From positions 49,781 to 113,780 of the forward strand of contig NZ_LBMW01000028.1 of the NCBI RefSeq assembly GCF_026168105.1: 64,000 bases of DNA, in the 5' to 3' direction. Below, piece by piece: positions 36,389 to 45,173 of this stretch. The notes under the pieces are model-generated. The model was not told where the DNA came from, made no database searches, and saw only the letters and a program-made list of their open reading frames with translations. The stretch is from Streptomyces hygroscopicus. Lineage in GTDB: Bacteria; Actinomycetota; Actinomycetes; Streptomycetales; Streptomycetaceae. A program made the position numbers and the translations under genes. Every line of letters starts with the position of its first letter. Position 1 is the first letter of the stretch.

Positions 36389-37443
36389 GAGGTGACCTTC
36401 AGCTTGGAGCTGTCGTAACCGGCCGGCAGGAGGTTGTCGGTGATCGACTTGACGTCGACCTTCTTGGTGATCTGCCCCGCCTCCAGGAAGGCGTCGGCGA
36501 GCTTCTGCTCCAGCTCGATGTCCGACTGCTCCACCGGGGTCACCCGGTTCGAGTAGGCGGCCAGGGACGCCTTGGCGTCGGCCAGCGGGATGCCCTGCTC
36601 CTTCGAGAGCGCCTGCGCGTACTGGTCGGGGTTCTTGACGGCCCAGGCGAACTCCCGCGACAGCCTCTTCAGGCCGTCCGTGAGAGCAGCACGCTTGGTC
36701 TTGTCCTTCAGCGACGTGTCACTGGCGACGTAGTAGCTGCTCGTCTGGTCGATCGGCGGGAGACCCTTCACCAGGATCCGCGCGCCGTTCTTGACCGCGA
36801 TCGCGGACTGCGGGTTCCAGATCGACCAGGCGTCCACCTTGCCCGTGTTGAACGCCGTCGCGCCGGCTGCCGGGTCGAGGAAGGTCAGCTTCACGTCCTT
36901 GGGGGTGAGGCCGACGCTCTTCAGGGCGTTCAGTGCCAGGCCGTGGGCCGAACTGCCCTGCGGAACAGCGATCTTCTTGCCCTTGAGGTCGGCGGCCGTC
37001 TTCAGCTTCGAGCCCTTCGGCACGATGATGTTCTCCCCCGCCTGGTCGGGCGTGAGCGAGCGGTTGACGGCGACGACCTTGAAGCCGTACTCCTTCGCGG
37101 CACCGGTGATCGGTGGCACGTCACCGACGCTGCCGAGGTCGATGTCGCCCGAGGCCGCGGCCTGCACGAGCGGCGGGCCGTAGGTGAACCGGGCGAACTT
37201 CACCTTGTACGGCGCGTTGTCGAACACGCCGGTGATCTTCGCCAGCTCCTGGCTGCCGTCACCGCCGTTGTCGCCGATGGTGAAGGTGTACTTGCTCCAC
37301 TCGGGGTGCTTGGCGTCGCTCGCTGCGGCGGCGTTGCTCAGCGGCGCGGCGCTGTTCGAAGACGACGATCCGCAGGCGACGAGGGTGCTCCCGAGGGCGA
37401 ACGAGCCGACGGCGCCGATGAGTCTGGTGGTTCTCTTTCGCAT
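36385..37443 (-). CDS. ssuA: Sulfonate-type ABC transporter substrate-binding lipoprotein
   Basis: 352 residues with a lipoprotein signal (STLVACGSSSS; lipidated Cys about residue 24) followed by a Ser/Ala-rich linker. The mature domain is the SsuA/NMT1-like fold: QELAKITGVFDNAPYKVKFA, GSVGDVPPITGAAKEYGFKV, LKGKKIAVPQGSSAHGLALN, VDAWSIWNPQSAIAVKNGAR. It is anchored outside the membrane and delivers an organosulfonate to the permease. It sits 42 bp after the ATPase gene and overlaps the monooxygenase gene. The exact ligand cannot be read from sequence. Confidence 0.88.
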   Translation of the reverse strand: MRKRTTRLIGAVGSFALGSTLVACGSSSSNSAAPLSNAAAASDAKHPEWSKYTFTIGDNGGDGSQELAKITGVFDNAPYKVKFARFTYGPPLVQAAASGDIDLGSVGDVPPITGAAKEYGFKVVAVNRSLTPDQAGENIIVPKGSKLKTAADLKGKKIAVPQGSSAHGLALNALKSVGLTPKDVKLTFLDPAAGATAFNTGKVDAWSIWNPQSAIAVKNGARILVKGLPPIDQTSSYYVASDTSLKDKTKRAALTDGLKRLSREFAWAVKNPDQYAQALSKEQGIPLADAKASLAAYSNRVTPVEQSDIELEQKLADAFLEAGQITKKVDVKSITDNLLPAGYDSSKLKVTS

Positions 37444-37485
37444 GGTTGTCGTGCTTTCTGTGCTGGGTGAGGGTGTTCGGGGAGG

Positions 37486-38217
37486 TCAGTGCTGGCCGGC
37501 GAGGCCGAGGTCTTCCAGCAGCCGGGCGCGGAGTTCCTCGCGTGCGACGCTCGCTTCGCGGTCCGCGGCGGAGAGGTGGACCTCGTGCGAGGTGCCGATG
37601 CGGCCGTTGCTCATGACGACGATGCGGTCCGCCAGGGCGATCGCCTCGTCGACGTCGTGGGTGACGAGCAGCATCGCGGCGTGGTGCTTGGTCCGCAGCG
37701 CCCGTACGAGGTCGTGCATGCGCAGCCGGGTGATGGCGTCGAGGGCCGCGAACGGCTCGTCGAGCAGCACGAGTTCGGGCTCCGAGACCAGGGCCCGCGC
37801 GAGCGACACCCGCTGGGCCTCGCCGCCGGAGAGCTCCTTGGGCCATGCCTTCTCGCGGCCCGAGAGTCCGACCTCGGCGAGCACGTCGCGGGCCCGCTGT
37901 TCCGCGTTGGGTCCGTGCAGGCCGAGCGTGACGTTGCGCAGGACCCGCTGCCACGGCAGCAGCCGGTCGGCCTGGAAGACGATCGCACGCCGTGCCGGGA
38001 CCTCCACGCGCCCGCCGTCGGGCCGGTCCAGTCCGGCGAGCAGACGCAGAAGGGTGCTCTTGCCGCAGCCGGAGGGGCCGAGCAGGATCACCAACTCCTC
38101 GTCGGCGATGGTGAGGTCGAGGTGGTCGAGCACCACCCGGTCACCGAACCGACGGACCACCTGCTCGACGACGACCCCGGTCTGCCGCCGGGGCTCCGTC
38201 GCTATCGTGCTGCTCAT
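37486..38217 (-). CDS. ssuB: Sulfonate-type ABC transporter ATP-binding protein
   Basis: 243 residues, the usual length for SsuB/TauB. Walker A is LLGPSGCGKSTLLRLLAG, the Q-loop FQADRLLPWQRVLRN (typical of the nitrate/sulfonate/taurine group), the signature ELSGGEAQRVSLARAL, Walker B LVLLDEPFAALD and the H-loop LLVTHDVDEAI. It drives import through the neighbouring permease. Its start overlaps the permease stop. Confidence 0.9.
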   Translation of the reverse strand: MSSTIATEPRRQTGVVVEQVVRRFGDRVVLDHLDLTIADEELVILLGPSGCGKSTLLRLLAGLDRPDGGRVEVPARRAIVFQADRLLPWQRVLRNVTLGLHGPNAEQRARDVLAEVGLSGREKAWPKELSGGEAQRVSLARALVSEPELVLLDEPFAALDAITRLRMHDLVRALRTKHHAAMLLVTHDVDEAIALADRIVVMSNGRIGTSHEVHLSAADREASVAREELRARLLEDLGLAGQH

Positions 38218-39107
38218 GACGCCTCATAACTGGGTCGCCACCGCAGCAGCACCCGCTCGAGAACCCGGACGAACTGGTCGGCGAGCAGACCGAGGAGCGA
38301 GTAGATCACCAGCCCCACGAAGACCTGGTTGGTCTGCAGATACGTCTGCCCCTGAGTGATGAGGAAGCCAAGTCCCTCGTCGGCGTTGACCGTTTCGGCG
38401 GCGACGAGGCCCAGGACGCTGTACGCCAGGGAGAACCGCAGGCCGACCAGGAACCCCGGCAGGGCTCCGGGCACCAGCACGCGCGTCACCAGGCGCCAGT
38501 TGCCCGCGCCCGTCGTGCGCGCCATCTCGATCAGCCGCTGGTCGATGCCCCGTATGGCGGCGAACAGGTTGAGATACATCGGGACGCCGGCTCCGAAGGA
38601 GATCAGCAGTACCTTCGTGAGCTCGTCGATGCCGAACCACACGATCATCAGTGGCAGCACCGCAAGGAGGGGGATCGTGTTGAGCACCTGCACCACGCCG
38701 TTGAAGAGGTACTCACCGCTGCGCAGCAGCCCGCCGAGCACGCCGGTGACGATCCCCACCGTCAGACCGATCGCCAGACCGATGCCGGCCCGCTGCAGCG
38801 AAATGGCCAAGTCGGGCCCGAGGACGCCCTGTTGCCACAGATCGGCGGCTGACTTCACGAGCGAGGTCGGCGCCGGGGCGTAGGTCTTCGACACCACTCC
38901 GGCCCGGGCGAGCGCCTCCCAGGCGACGAGAATCACGACCGGAGTCGTATAGACCCCGAGGGGCCAGCGAAGGCGTTCGCGGAGCTCGGTGAGCGGCGTC
39001 CGGCGGCGGGCGTCACGCGGCAGGAACACCTCACGCTCGCGCGCGCTCGCCGTCTCGGCGTCCGGCCCCTTGGTGACGGCCGGGGCCGGGGTGCGGACCT
39101 CGGTCAT
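38214..39107 (-). CDS. ssuC: Sulfonate-type ABC transporter permease
   Basis: 297 residues with about six membrane segments (for example PVVILVAWEALARAG, QVFVGLVIYSLLGLLADQFV) and the cytoplasmic coupling loop EMARTTGAGNWRLVTRVLVP (EAA motif). A charged ~55-residue N-terminal extension precedes the first helix. ATG 39107 is chosen because it overlaps the TauD-like stop (ATGA). It forms the channel with the SsuB-type ATPase. Confidence 0.9.
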   Translation of the reverse strand: MTEVRTPAPAVTKGPDAETASAREREVFLPRDARRRTPLTELRERLRWPLGVYTTPVVILVAWEALARAGVVSKTYAPAPTSLVKSAADLWQQGVLGPDLAISLQRAGIGLAIGLTVGIVTGVLGGLLRSGEYLFNGVVQVLNTIPLLAVLPLMIVWFGIDELTKVLLISFGAGVPMYLNLFAAIRGIDQRLIEMARTTGAGNWRLVTRVLVPGALPGFLVGLRFSLAYSVLGLVAAETVNADEGLGFLITQGQTYLQTNQVFVGLVIYSLLGLLADQFVRVLERVLLRWRPSYEAS

Positions 39108-40000
39108 GCCGCCACCGCCAGCACGCTGCTGTAGTGCGAGGCATCGCCCACGAGCTGCTCGCTGCGGCGGCCGTCGGCACCGACCGGCACCTCTCCGGCG
39201 ACCGTCACCCGGTTCAGACGGCGCGGGTGGTCGTCGTAGTTGTCCACCCCGTAGTGCTGGGTGATCCGGTTGTCGAAGATCAGCAGCTGGTTGGGCGCCC
39301 AAGTCCAGCGCAGGATGTTCTCCGGACGCGTCACGTACGACTGGAGGAGGCGCAGCATATCCGCCGAGTCGCTGCCCGACAGGCCGACGATCCGCCTGGC
39401 GAACCCGCCGATGAACAACCCGCGTTCGCCCGTCAGCGGATGCACCCGCACGACCGGGTGCTCCGCCTCGTACGGCGTCGAGACGAAGGCCCGGTCGTAC
39501 TCCTGCCGCCCCGCGGTCGTGGCCGCGGGGCGGGCGTAGTCGTACTGGTTGGTGTGCACGACGCGCAGCGTGTCCGCGAGGGCGCGCAGCGGTGCGGGCA
39601 GATCGCGGTAGGCCGCGGCGGCGTTGGCGATGAGCGTCTCTCCGCCGTACGGCGTGGTCACGATCGACCGGAGCGTGGTGAGTTGCGGCGGGTTGACCAC
39701 GAAGGTGACGTCCGTGTGCCATTCGTTGGCCTTGGACGTCTCGCTGTCGACGGCGAGCACGTTCGTCGTGCCGTCGGCGGCCGGCACGTTGGGGTGGGCG
39801 GTGGTGAGTTCGCCGAACCACCGGGCCACGCGCTCCTGGCCGGCGTTGTCGAGGTTCACGTCGTCGAAGACGATCGTTTTGTGCTCGTTGAGGGCGTCAC
39901 GGAGCGCCGTGATCGTCGAGAGATCGGGGGTCGCCGTGAGGTCGACGCCCTCCACGGCCGCGCCGATGCGGCCGGTGAGCTTACGGATGGACACAGACAT
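39104..40000 (-). CDS. TauD/TfdA-family 2-oxoglutarate-dependent dioxygenase
   Basis: 298 residues. The Fe(II)-binding HxD is in NEWHTDVTFVVNPPQ, the distal His in DNRITQHYGVDNYDDHPRRL, followed by the Arg that binds 2-oxoglutarate (HPRRLNRVTV). The family oxidises sulfonates such as taurine or alkyl sulfates, releasing sulfite or sulfate. It is the first structural gene of the operon. A GGGAGG ribosome-binding site lies before ATG 40000, and 354 bp further upstream is a short cysteine-type leader ORF. Substrate identity (taurine, alkyl sulfate, other) is open. Confidence 0.9.
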   Translation of the reverse strand: MSVSIRKLTGRIGAAVEGVDLTATPDLSTITALRDALNEHKTIVFDDVNLDNAGQERVARWFGELTTAHPNVPAADGTTNVLAVDSETSKANEWHTDVTFVVNPPQLTTLRSIVTTPYGGETLIANAAAAYRDLPAPLRALADTLRVVHTNQYDYARPAATTAGRQEYDRAFVSTPYEAEHPVVRVHPLTGERGLFIGGFARRIVGLSGSDSADMLRLLQSYVTRPENILRWTWAPNQLLIFDNRITQHYGVDNYDDHPRRLNRVTVAGEVPVGADGRRSEQLVGDASHYSSVLAVAA

Positions 40001-40354
40001 GAGGGGGTCCCTCCCGGACAGACGGGCACACCAAGGGGTGCTGAGGATCGGGGAGTCGGGTGATGGGGCTGGTACTGCGCAGGGCTGATCGGCCGCAGGC
40101 GAAGCGCCGGTGGGCGGGCGGAGAGAAGGCGCGTGGTCGCAGGACCGCTACAGCCGCGTTCTCAGCGACCGCGACGGCGTGCGCGCACAGGCTCCCGGCT
40201 CACACGAATGCGAGAAGGAGAGGAGGCGGGAGCCCTCAGGAGGTGGATACGACGATCCCGTGGGGAGGCATCGTGGTGTGGGCGGCCTTCAACCGCCGCT
40301 GCCCGGCGCGCGTCATGGGCACGCACCGGCCGCTGCCGGGGACCGCTTGCCGGA
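40001..40354. promoter_or_regulatory. Leader region between cysteine-type leader ORF and tauD-like gene
   Basis: No gene is visible. The interval separates the leader ORF (40355-40432, minus) from the TauD-like start and should contain any attenuator structure. I could not identify a strong terminator hairpin by eye. Confidence 0.35.
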
Positions 40355-40432
40355 TCAGCGACAACAAAACGCGCTGGAGACGTGCGCCAGATCGATGTGG
40401 CGCCGCCGGGTCAGGTCCACGCGCGGGTTCAT
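40355..40432 (-). CDS. Putative cysteine-responsive leader peptide upstream of the TauD/Ssu-type operon
   Basis: A 25-codon ORF, ATG to TGA, ending in LTRRRHIDLAHVSSAFCCR. It shares the R-R-H-I-D-L core and late Cys codons (CC before the final Arg) with ORFs at 44979 and 49829. Actinobacterial short ORFs of this form lie before sulfur-assimilation operons, and cysteine-rich examples have been shown in mycobacteria to sense cysteinyl-tRNA supply by ribosome stalling. The ribosome-binding site is weak. Recurrence of the motif three times in one window is the main support. Confidence 0.65.
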   Translation of the reverse strand: MNPRVDLTRRRHIDLAHVSSAFCCR

Positions 40433-40559
40433 GGGTCCGGAGTCCAGCAGATGTCCACCAGGTTGGTCAATAACTTCCCGGACAGATCTTGCATTGCGGA
40501 CACGGAGAACTTCTCCGCCTCTTCGGGACCCGCCCACGCGGTCTGTCCGCAGCAACGAA

Positions 40560-40618
40560 CGCGAGGGCACGCACACCGGGTCGGGCGTGATCGCCTGTTC
40601 CAGGTGCGTGCCCTCGCG
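40560..40618. repeat. 15-bp perfect inverted repeat with 29-nt spacer
   Basis: CGCGAGGGCACGCAC at 40560-40574 is the exact complement of GTGCGTGCCCTCGCG at 40604-40618. It lies 19 bp beyond the stop of the TauD-tail remnant on the minus strand, so it is probably the old transcription terminator of that gene. Confidence 0.55.
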
Positions 40619-40636
40619 GGCCGTCCGATCAGCAGG

Positions 40637-40912
40637 TCAGGTCTGGGCGACCGCGCCGTCGGTGGAGGCGCCCGAGGCGATACCGTACGCGGGCTCCGGC
40701 ACGGATTCGGGCGTGAGCAGCGCCGAGCGGCGGCCGTCCACGCCCACCGGCACGTCACCGTCGATGGTGACGCGGCGCAGGGTGCGGGTGTGGTCGTCCG
40801 AGTCGTCCACGCCGTAGTGCTGGGTGGCGCGGTTGTCCCAGAGCGCGACGTCCCCGACGCGCCACTGCCGGCGGACCGTGTTCTCTGGGCGTTCGATGTG
40901 CGACTGGACTCA
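40637..40912 (-). pseudogene. TauD/TfdA dioxygenase, C-terminal fragment
   Basis: About 90 residues remain. They include the distal metal-binding His and the 2-oxoglutarate Arg: RPENTVRRQWRVGDVALWDN, RATQHYGVDDSDDHTRTLRR, VTIDGDVPVGVDGRRSALL. The segment is a clear paralogue of the end of the intact gene at 39104-40000. The first two thirds, with the HxD motif, are missing; at 40910 it abuts an oppositely oriented sulfatase fragment. Confidence 0.85.
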
Positions 40913-41140
40913 CCGCCACCGCCGAGGCCGGCCTGGGCCGGGGCTTCGCCCTGTCCGTCGACGGGACGGACAGGGCCGTGGCGGAATCGGTCCACCAGCT
41001 GATCGGCATGGCGCCGTTCCAGGGCATCAGCGTGGGCGTGGACCGCAAGTCGCCGGTCTCCTGGCCGCTGTACGCACGGCACGGCGTCTTCCGCTACACC
41101 GGCACCCTCCGCTCGGTCCGCCGCGATGCCGGTGAGCGCG
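40909..41140 (+). pseudogene. Arylsulfatase C-terminal fragment
   Basis: The plus strand encodes LTATAEAGLGRGFALSVDGT, AVAESVHQLIGMAPFQGISV, GVDRKSPVSWPLYARHGVFR and YTGTLRSV, the beta-rich C-terminal subdomain of bacterial arylsulfatases (V-G-x-D-x(2)-SPVS, F-x-YTGT). No catalytic Cys/Ser motif remains. It has no stop of its own before entering the antisense of the haloperoxidase gene. It is a further relic of sulfur-scavenging functions. Confidence 0.6.
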
Positions 41141-41147
41141 CGGAGAG

Positions 41148-42389
41148 TCAGCGCGGAGCGAAGAGCCGTCCCGTGTTCTGCAGGGCGTACCGTGCCACGT
41201 TCGTGCCGAGCGTGATCCCCGCCTCGTCGGCCGACCGCGTGTGAATACCGGAGAAGACCCGGGCGTCGACGTTCTCTTCCGAGAGCTGCTTCCAGGTGGT
41301 GTACGTCCGGGTCACGCCCGGCGCGGTGGGGCTGGTCAGTGCGAACGGGGCGGTACGCGGACCTGCGAGCGCCGACAGGACGGTCTGCGCGGCGCCCGCG
41401 TAGGTGTTGTGGCCGCTCGGGTAGTCCGGATGCGCCGGGGTGGTGTGCAGAGGCGTCCAATCGGCGTCGGGTTCGATGCTGCCGGTGCGGATCGCGGTCA
41501 CCGGACGCCAGCGTTCATAGGCGTACTTGCTGTCGGAGGTAGCGATCTGCGTGTCCACCAGCGCCACATGGAACAGCGCGACCAACCGCGCCTGCCCGGC
41601 GATCCCCTGATGTGTGCGGGAAAGCGCCACACGCAGCGGCTCGGTGTAGAGGGTGAGGGAGGAGCCGAGCCAGAAGGTAGCGGTCTCGGTCTGGCGGGCG
41701 CTGCGCACCGTGCTGTCCGCGGCGCCGTACGCACGCACCTCCGCGAGATCGGCGGCATAGCGCTCGGAGTCCAGGGCGGGCGGCGGGGCGAGCCGGAACT
41801 GACTCTGCGTCCTGAGCAGGAACGGCTTGGCGAGACGGTTGCCGTACTGGGCCGCCGGCGCGTAGCCGGGTGGCGTCGGCTGCCACACACCCGGCGCCGC
41901 GGGCTTGACGGGATAGGGCGCGTTGACCGCGGCGGGGTCGAGACCGTCGCCCTCCCGCGACTTCAGGACGAGATCGGCCTGCTTCTCCCCCGCCGCGACG
42001 CCCCGCTCCTCGGCCGGGCCGTCGGGAATCGCGTCGAGAGTCTCCTTGAACTTCGCGTCGAGCTGCTCCGTTCGGCTCGGGGCCAGCGTCACCAGAGCGC
42101 GGTGTACAGCCCCGGCGAGCGCCGCCTCCTGATACGCACCGCGGTCGACACCGGCGGGCACGTTCCGGGTGGCCCGCGCGGCCGCGAGCCAACTGATGGC
42201 CCAGGTACGGCTGTTGGTGATCTGGGTGGATGCCCCGGCCGTCGCGATGGTCTCGGCTGTGGCGTCGTACCAGGCGAGAGCCGTGGACATACGTACGGCC
42301 GCCGAGGCCTGCGGAACGGCGACGGAGGCGGTCAGCAGCGCCGCCGCGCCCAGGACGACGAGGGCGGGCCGGGTTCTGGTCGAACTCAC
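41148..42389 (-). CDS. Secreted vanadium-dependent haloperoxidase/PAP2-family protein
   Basis: 413 residues with an Ala-rich Sec signal peptide (ALVVLGAAALLTASVAVPQA). The phosphatase/vanadate-binding set is visible near the C-terminus: KYAYERWRPVTAIR, HPDYPSGHNTYAGA and ARVFSGIHTRSADEAG. That gives K-x(6)-RP, PSGH and an S-G-x-H block, as in PAP2/VCPO proteins. In the last motif the usual SR is FS, so vanadate ligation may differ. GTG 42389 is preceded by AAGGAG. It is unlikely to be part of the sulfur operons. Halide oxidation versus acid phosphatase activity cannot be told apart here. Confidence 0.82.
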   Translation of the reverse strand: MSSTRTRPALVVLGAAALLTASVAVPQASAAVRMSTALAWYDATAETIATAGASTQITNSRTWAISWLAAARATRNVPAGVDRGAYQEAALAGAVHRALVTLAPSRTEQLDAKFKETLDAIPDGPAEERGVAAGEKQADLVLKSREGDGLDPAAVNAPYPVKPAAPGVWQPTPPGYAPAAQYGNRLAKPFLLRTQSQFRLAPPPALDSERYAADLAEVRAYGAADSTVRSARQTETATFWLGSSLTLYTEPLRVALSRTHQGIAGQARLVALFHVALVDTQIATSDSKYAYERWRPVTAIRTGSIEPDADWTPLHTTPAHPDYPSGHNTYAGAAQTVLSALAGPRTAPFALTSPTAPGVTRTYTTWKQLSEENVDARVFSGIHTRSADEAGITLGTNVARYALQNTGRLFAPR

Positions 42390-42453
42390 GTGTTCTCCTT
42401 GGGTTTCGGTGGGGTGAGGGGGCGACGGGGTGCGGCACCCACGCCACGGGTGG

Positions 42454-43875
42454 TCAGGTCGTCTCCTTGGGGCGGGGGACCACGCCGGCGTGGTTCGGCG
42501 GCGCGAGTACGGACGGGCGGGGCGGCGTGGCGGCCTGGCGCAGCAGGGACAGCAGCAGGGCGACGGCGAGCAGGCCGGCGCAGACACAGGAGGCCAGCGC
42601 GTACCCGGCCCGGGGGTGGCTGCCTCCCGGCGGGCCGGAAGCGGTGTGCAGATACACCGCGGGGACGGCACTGAGGCAGACGGCCGCCGCGATACGCTGG
42701 GCCATCTGCAGGATCCCGCCGCCCACTCCCGCGGCCTCTGGCGGAGCGTGCTGAAGTACCTGGGTCTGGTTGGGCGAGACGGTGAGCCCTCCGGCGACGC
42801 CGGACATCAGCTGCGTTGCGGCCAGCGCCATCGGCAGCACCGCCGTCGGCACACCGAGCGTCACCACCGCTCCGGCCAGGGACGCACCGATGCCCGGAGC
42901 CAGGCCGACGGTCACCGTACGCGGGCCGATCCTCCGCACCAGCCGCCAGGCGAGGGCCGAGGAGATGCCCATCCCGACCGCCCCGGGGAGGGTGACCGCC
43001 GCCGTGAGCAGAGCGGACAGGCCGAGCCCGTCCTGCAGGAAGACGGTGAGCACGAGGAACGCGGCCAGTGAGGAGCCGAACTGGGCCATCGCGACGGCCG
43101 TGCCCAGCATGTACGGCTTCCACGAGGTCAGCGCCGGGTGCACCAGCGGGTGACGGCCGCGCCGCACCCGCAGCCCTTGGTGCACGACGAAGACGGCCGC
43201 CAGCGCGCACACCATGGTGCCCCACACCAGTGCCTCTCCCCCGCTGCCCGGAGGGCGGATGAAGGGCACCATCAGCGTCAGCGTGCAGCCGCACAGCAGA
43301 CCGAGGCCGAGGACGTCCAGCCGGGAGTCGCGGGCGGTGCGCCGGGGCGGGGGCAGCCATCGGGCAGCGAGGGTCAGTGTGAGTACCGCGCACGGTGAGC
43401 TCAGCAACAGACAGCACCGCCAGCCCGCCTCGGAGCCGAGTCCGGCGACGAGCGAGGCGCCCAGGTCGTCCGGGTCGTCGACGAAGGTGACCTCGATCCC
43501 GAGGTCGGCGAACGTGTGCTCCAGGAGGGTACGGGTACCGCCGTACAGGGACGACGAGGCCACGATGTGATCGCCTGCGCGTGCCAGGTTGAGCAGGGCG
43601 AGCGTCGTCGCGGCCTGGCCGCTGGCCACGGCGACTGCGGCCGATCCGCCCTCCAGGGAGGCGATCCTCTCCTCGGCCGCGGCGGTGGTCGGGTTCGACA
43701 GCCGCGTGTAGGCGTGGGTGGTCAGGTCGGCCAGTTCGAAGGCCGCGGCGGCGTGCGCGGTGTCCCGGAAGACGTAACTGGTGGCCGGGTGGATCGGCAC
43801 CGCCCGGGCGCCGGTCGTGGGGTCGGGGACGGCACCGGAGTGGACCTGGCGTGTCTCGAAGGCCCAGTCGGTCAT
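42454..43875 (-). CDS. In-frame chimera: O-acetylhomoserine sulfhydrylase N-terminus fused to an MFS transporter C-terminal part
   Basis: 473 codons without a stop. Residues 1-138 are the N-terminus of a Cys/Met-metabolism PLP enzyme of MetY type (DWAFETRQVHSGAVPDPTTG, ATSYVFRDTAHAAAAFELAD, AYTRLSNPTTAAAEERIASL, FVDDPDDL). From about residue 145 the sequence is the rear part of a DHA2/EmrB-like MFS exporter (GLGSEAGWRCCLLLSSPCAV, then about nine hydrophobic segments). The PLP-binding Lys region and the MFS N-terminal helices are both missing, so neither activity is expected. A deletion fused two genes in the same frame. Its ATG overlaps the stop of the IPNS-like gene. Confidence 0.85.
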   Translation of the reverse strand: MTDWAFETRQVHSGAVPDPTTGARAVPIHPATSYVFRDTAHAAAAFELADLTTHAYTRLSNPTTAAAEERIASLEGGSAAVAVASGQAATTLALLNLARAGDHIVASSSLYGGTRTLLEHTFADLGIEVTFVDDPDDLGASLVAGLGSEAGWRCCLLLSSPCAVLTLTLAARWLPPPRRTARDSRLDVLGLGLLCGCTLTLMVPFIRPPGSGGEALVWGTMVCALAAVFVVHQGLRVRRGRHPLVHPALTSWKPYMLGTAVAMAQFGSSLAAFLVLTVFLQDGLGLSALLTAAVTLPGAVGMGISSALAWRLVRRIGPRTVTVGLAPGIGASLAGAVVTLGVPTAVLPMALAATQLMSGVAGGLTVSPNQTQVLQHAPPEAAGVGGGILQMAQRIAAAVCLSAVPAVYLHTASGPPGGSHPRAGYALASCVCAGLLAVALLLSLLRQAATPPRPSVLAPPNHAGVVPRPKETT

Positions 43876-44660
43876 CGTCCGGCCTCCGGCTCGGCCAGGA
43901 CGTCGGACCACCAGCGCTCCGCGACCCGGGGATGTGAGCGGAGCCAGCCGACGACCGCGTTCTCCCCGAAAGCGGCGAGGAGCGGGTTGTCCGGGTCGTC
44001 GGTGACGCCTCGACTCAGCGCCGCCAGCTCCTCAGGGAGGTGCAGCGGCTCGACGACCGCGTCCAGGCGCGGGCCGAGGAAGAATGGAATCGAGTAGCGG
44101 TGGACGCCCGACCGCGGGCTCACGACCCGGTGCTGAGTGGCCTTCAGATATCCCTGGGTGGCGATCTCCAGCATCTCTCCGATGTTGAACACGAAGGCGT
44201 CGGGCACCGGCACCGCGTCGATCCACACCCCGTCCTCGCGCTGCACCTGGAGCCCGCCGACCTCGTCCTGCTGGAGCAGGGCGAGGTAGCCGTAGTCCTT
44301 GTGCGCGCCCACCCCCTGGTCGGCGTCCTCGGCGGCGCGCGGAGGATAGTGCACGATCTTCACGTGCACGGCCGCCTCGTCGTCGAACCATTGGTCGAAG
44401 TAGCCCTCGTCCTGTCCGAGCGCCGCCGCGAGCGCCCGCAGCACCTCACGGCTCACCCGCAGCGCCTCCGCCTGCCAGCGCAGCACGAGGTCCCTCAACT
44501 CCGGCAGCGCGGACGGCCATTGATTGGGGCCGATCAGACGCAAGTAGTCGGGATCGTCCGGGCCGACATCGAGTGCCGTCCGCTCGGGACCGATGTCGAT
44601 CTGCTCCCGCCAGTCGGCGCTGCCCGCCGTGTATTCGGTGCCGGTGCGCGTATAGCCGAA
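43872..44660 (-). pseudogene. Isopenicillin-N-synthase-like 2OG/Fe(II) oxygenase, 5'-truncated
   Basis: About 262 residues of a non-haem iron oxygenase remain: TRTGTEYTAGSADWREQIDI, LIGPNQWPSALPELRD, the HxD in GAHKDYGYLALLQQDEVGG, NIGEMLEIATQGYLKATQHR, and the Arg-x-Ser in VHRYSIPFF. The normal first ~70 residues are missing and an in-frame TAG lies directly upstream (44661-44663). An internal start at ATG 44543 is possible, but the protein would lack part of the fold. It is translationally coupled to the MetY-MFS chimera. In sulfur islands such oxygenases may act on organosulfur compounds (inference). Confidence 0.75.
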
Positions 44661-44663
44661 CTA

Positions 44664-44978
44664 CGCCCGGAGAGCGGCTGGTCGAGGGCAAGAGAAAGCT
44701 GCAGGCAGAAAGAGAAGAACTAGATCGCGAGCCGTCGAACGGCGATCAGCAACAGACCTGGTCGAACTGATCGGCGCGGCGGCTCACCCAGAACAGGTCG
44801 AGCAGCACCGCGTGCGCCGGGCCAGTGGTCTCCATGGCCGGATCAAAGCACAACGGGAAAGCTGCGTCCACCACGCGTCCCAGCGGATCAGATGCCCCTT
44901 GGTCATGGTCGACCTTGACACTCACAGGGGCGGGCGACGTACGTTGAACGGGAAAGTTCCTGACAGGTGGAGGGTTCG
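44664..44978. other. Intergenic region with divergent fragment boundary and promoter of the next operon
   Basis: No gene is recognised. The left edge is the break point of the oxygenase gene. The right part should contain the promoter for the leader ORF at 44979, whose ribosome-binding site GGTGGAGGG lies at about 44967. Confidence 0.4.
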
Positions 44979-45095
44979 ATGCACGTACTGGGCGCGGCAC
45001 CGCGTGGTGCGTGCACCGGTGCACGGCTCATCACCCGGCGGCATGTCGACTACTGCCGTACCTCCTCCGCCGTCTGTCCTTCCGTACACGCCTGA
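44979..45095 (+). CDS. Putative cysteine-responsive leader peptide upstream of two flavin monooxygenases
   Basis: A 38-codon ORF with a good ribosome-binding site (GGTGGAGGG). It contains LITRRHVDYCRTSSAVCPS, the same R-R-H-V-D core as the ORFs at 40355 and 49829, with three Cys codons (residues 12, 26 and 33). Directly after the stop, GCCGG-n8-CCGGC can form a small hairpin. The operon start (TTG 45174) follows 78 bp later. Cysteine shortage stalling the ribosome on this ORF would be expected to increase downstream expression (family knowledge). Confidence 0.65.
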   Translation: MHVLGAAPRGACTGARLITRRHVDYCRTSSAVCPSVHA

Positions 45096-45173
45096 CCCCT
45101 GCCGGCCGTCCCGCCGGCTGTCTCGTCGTGGCCCTGTGGCCGCGAGTCCTCGTGTTTCCCGGAAGGAACCCCA

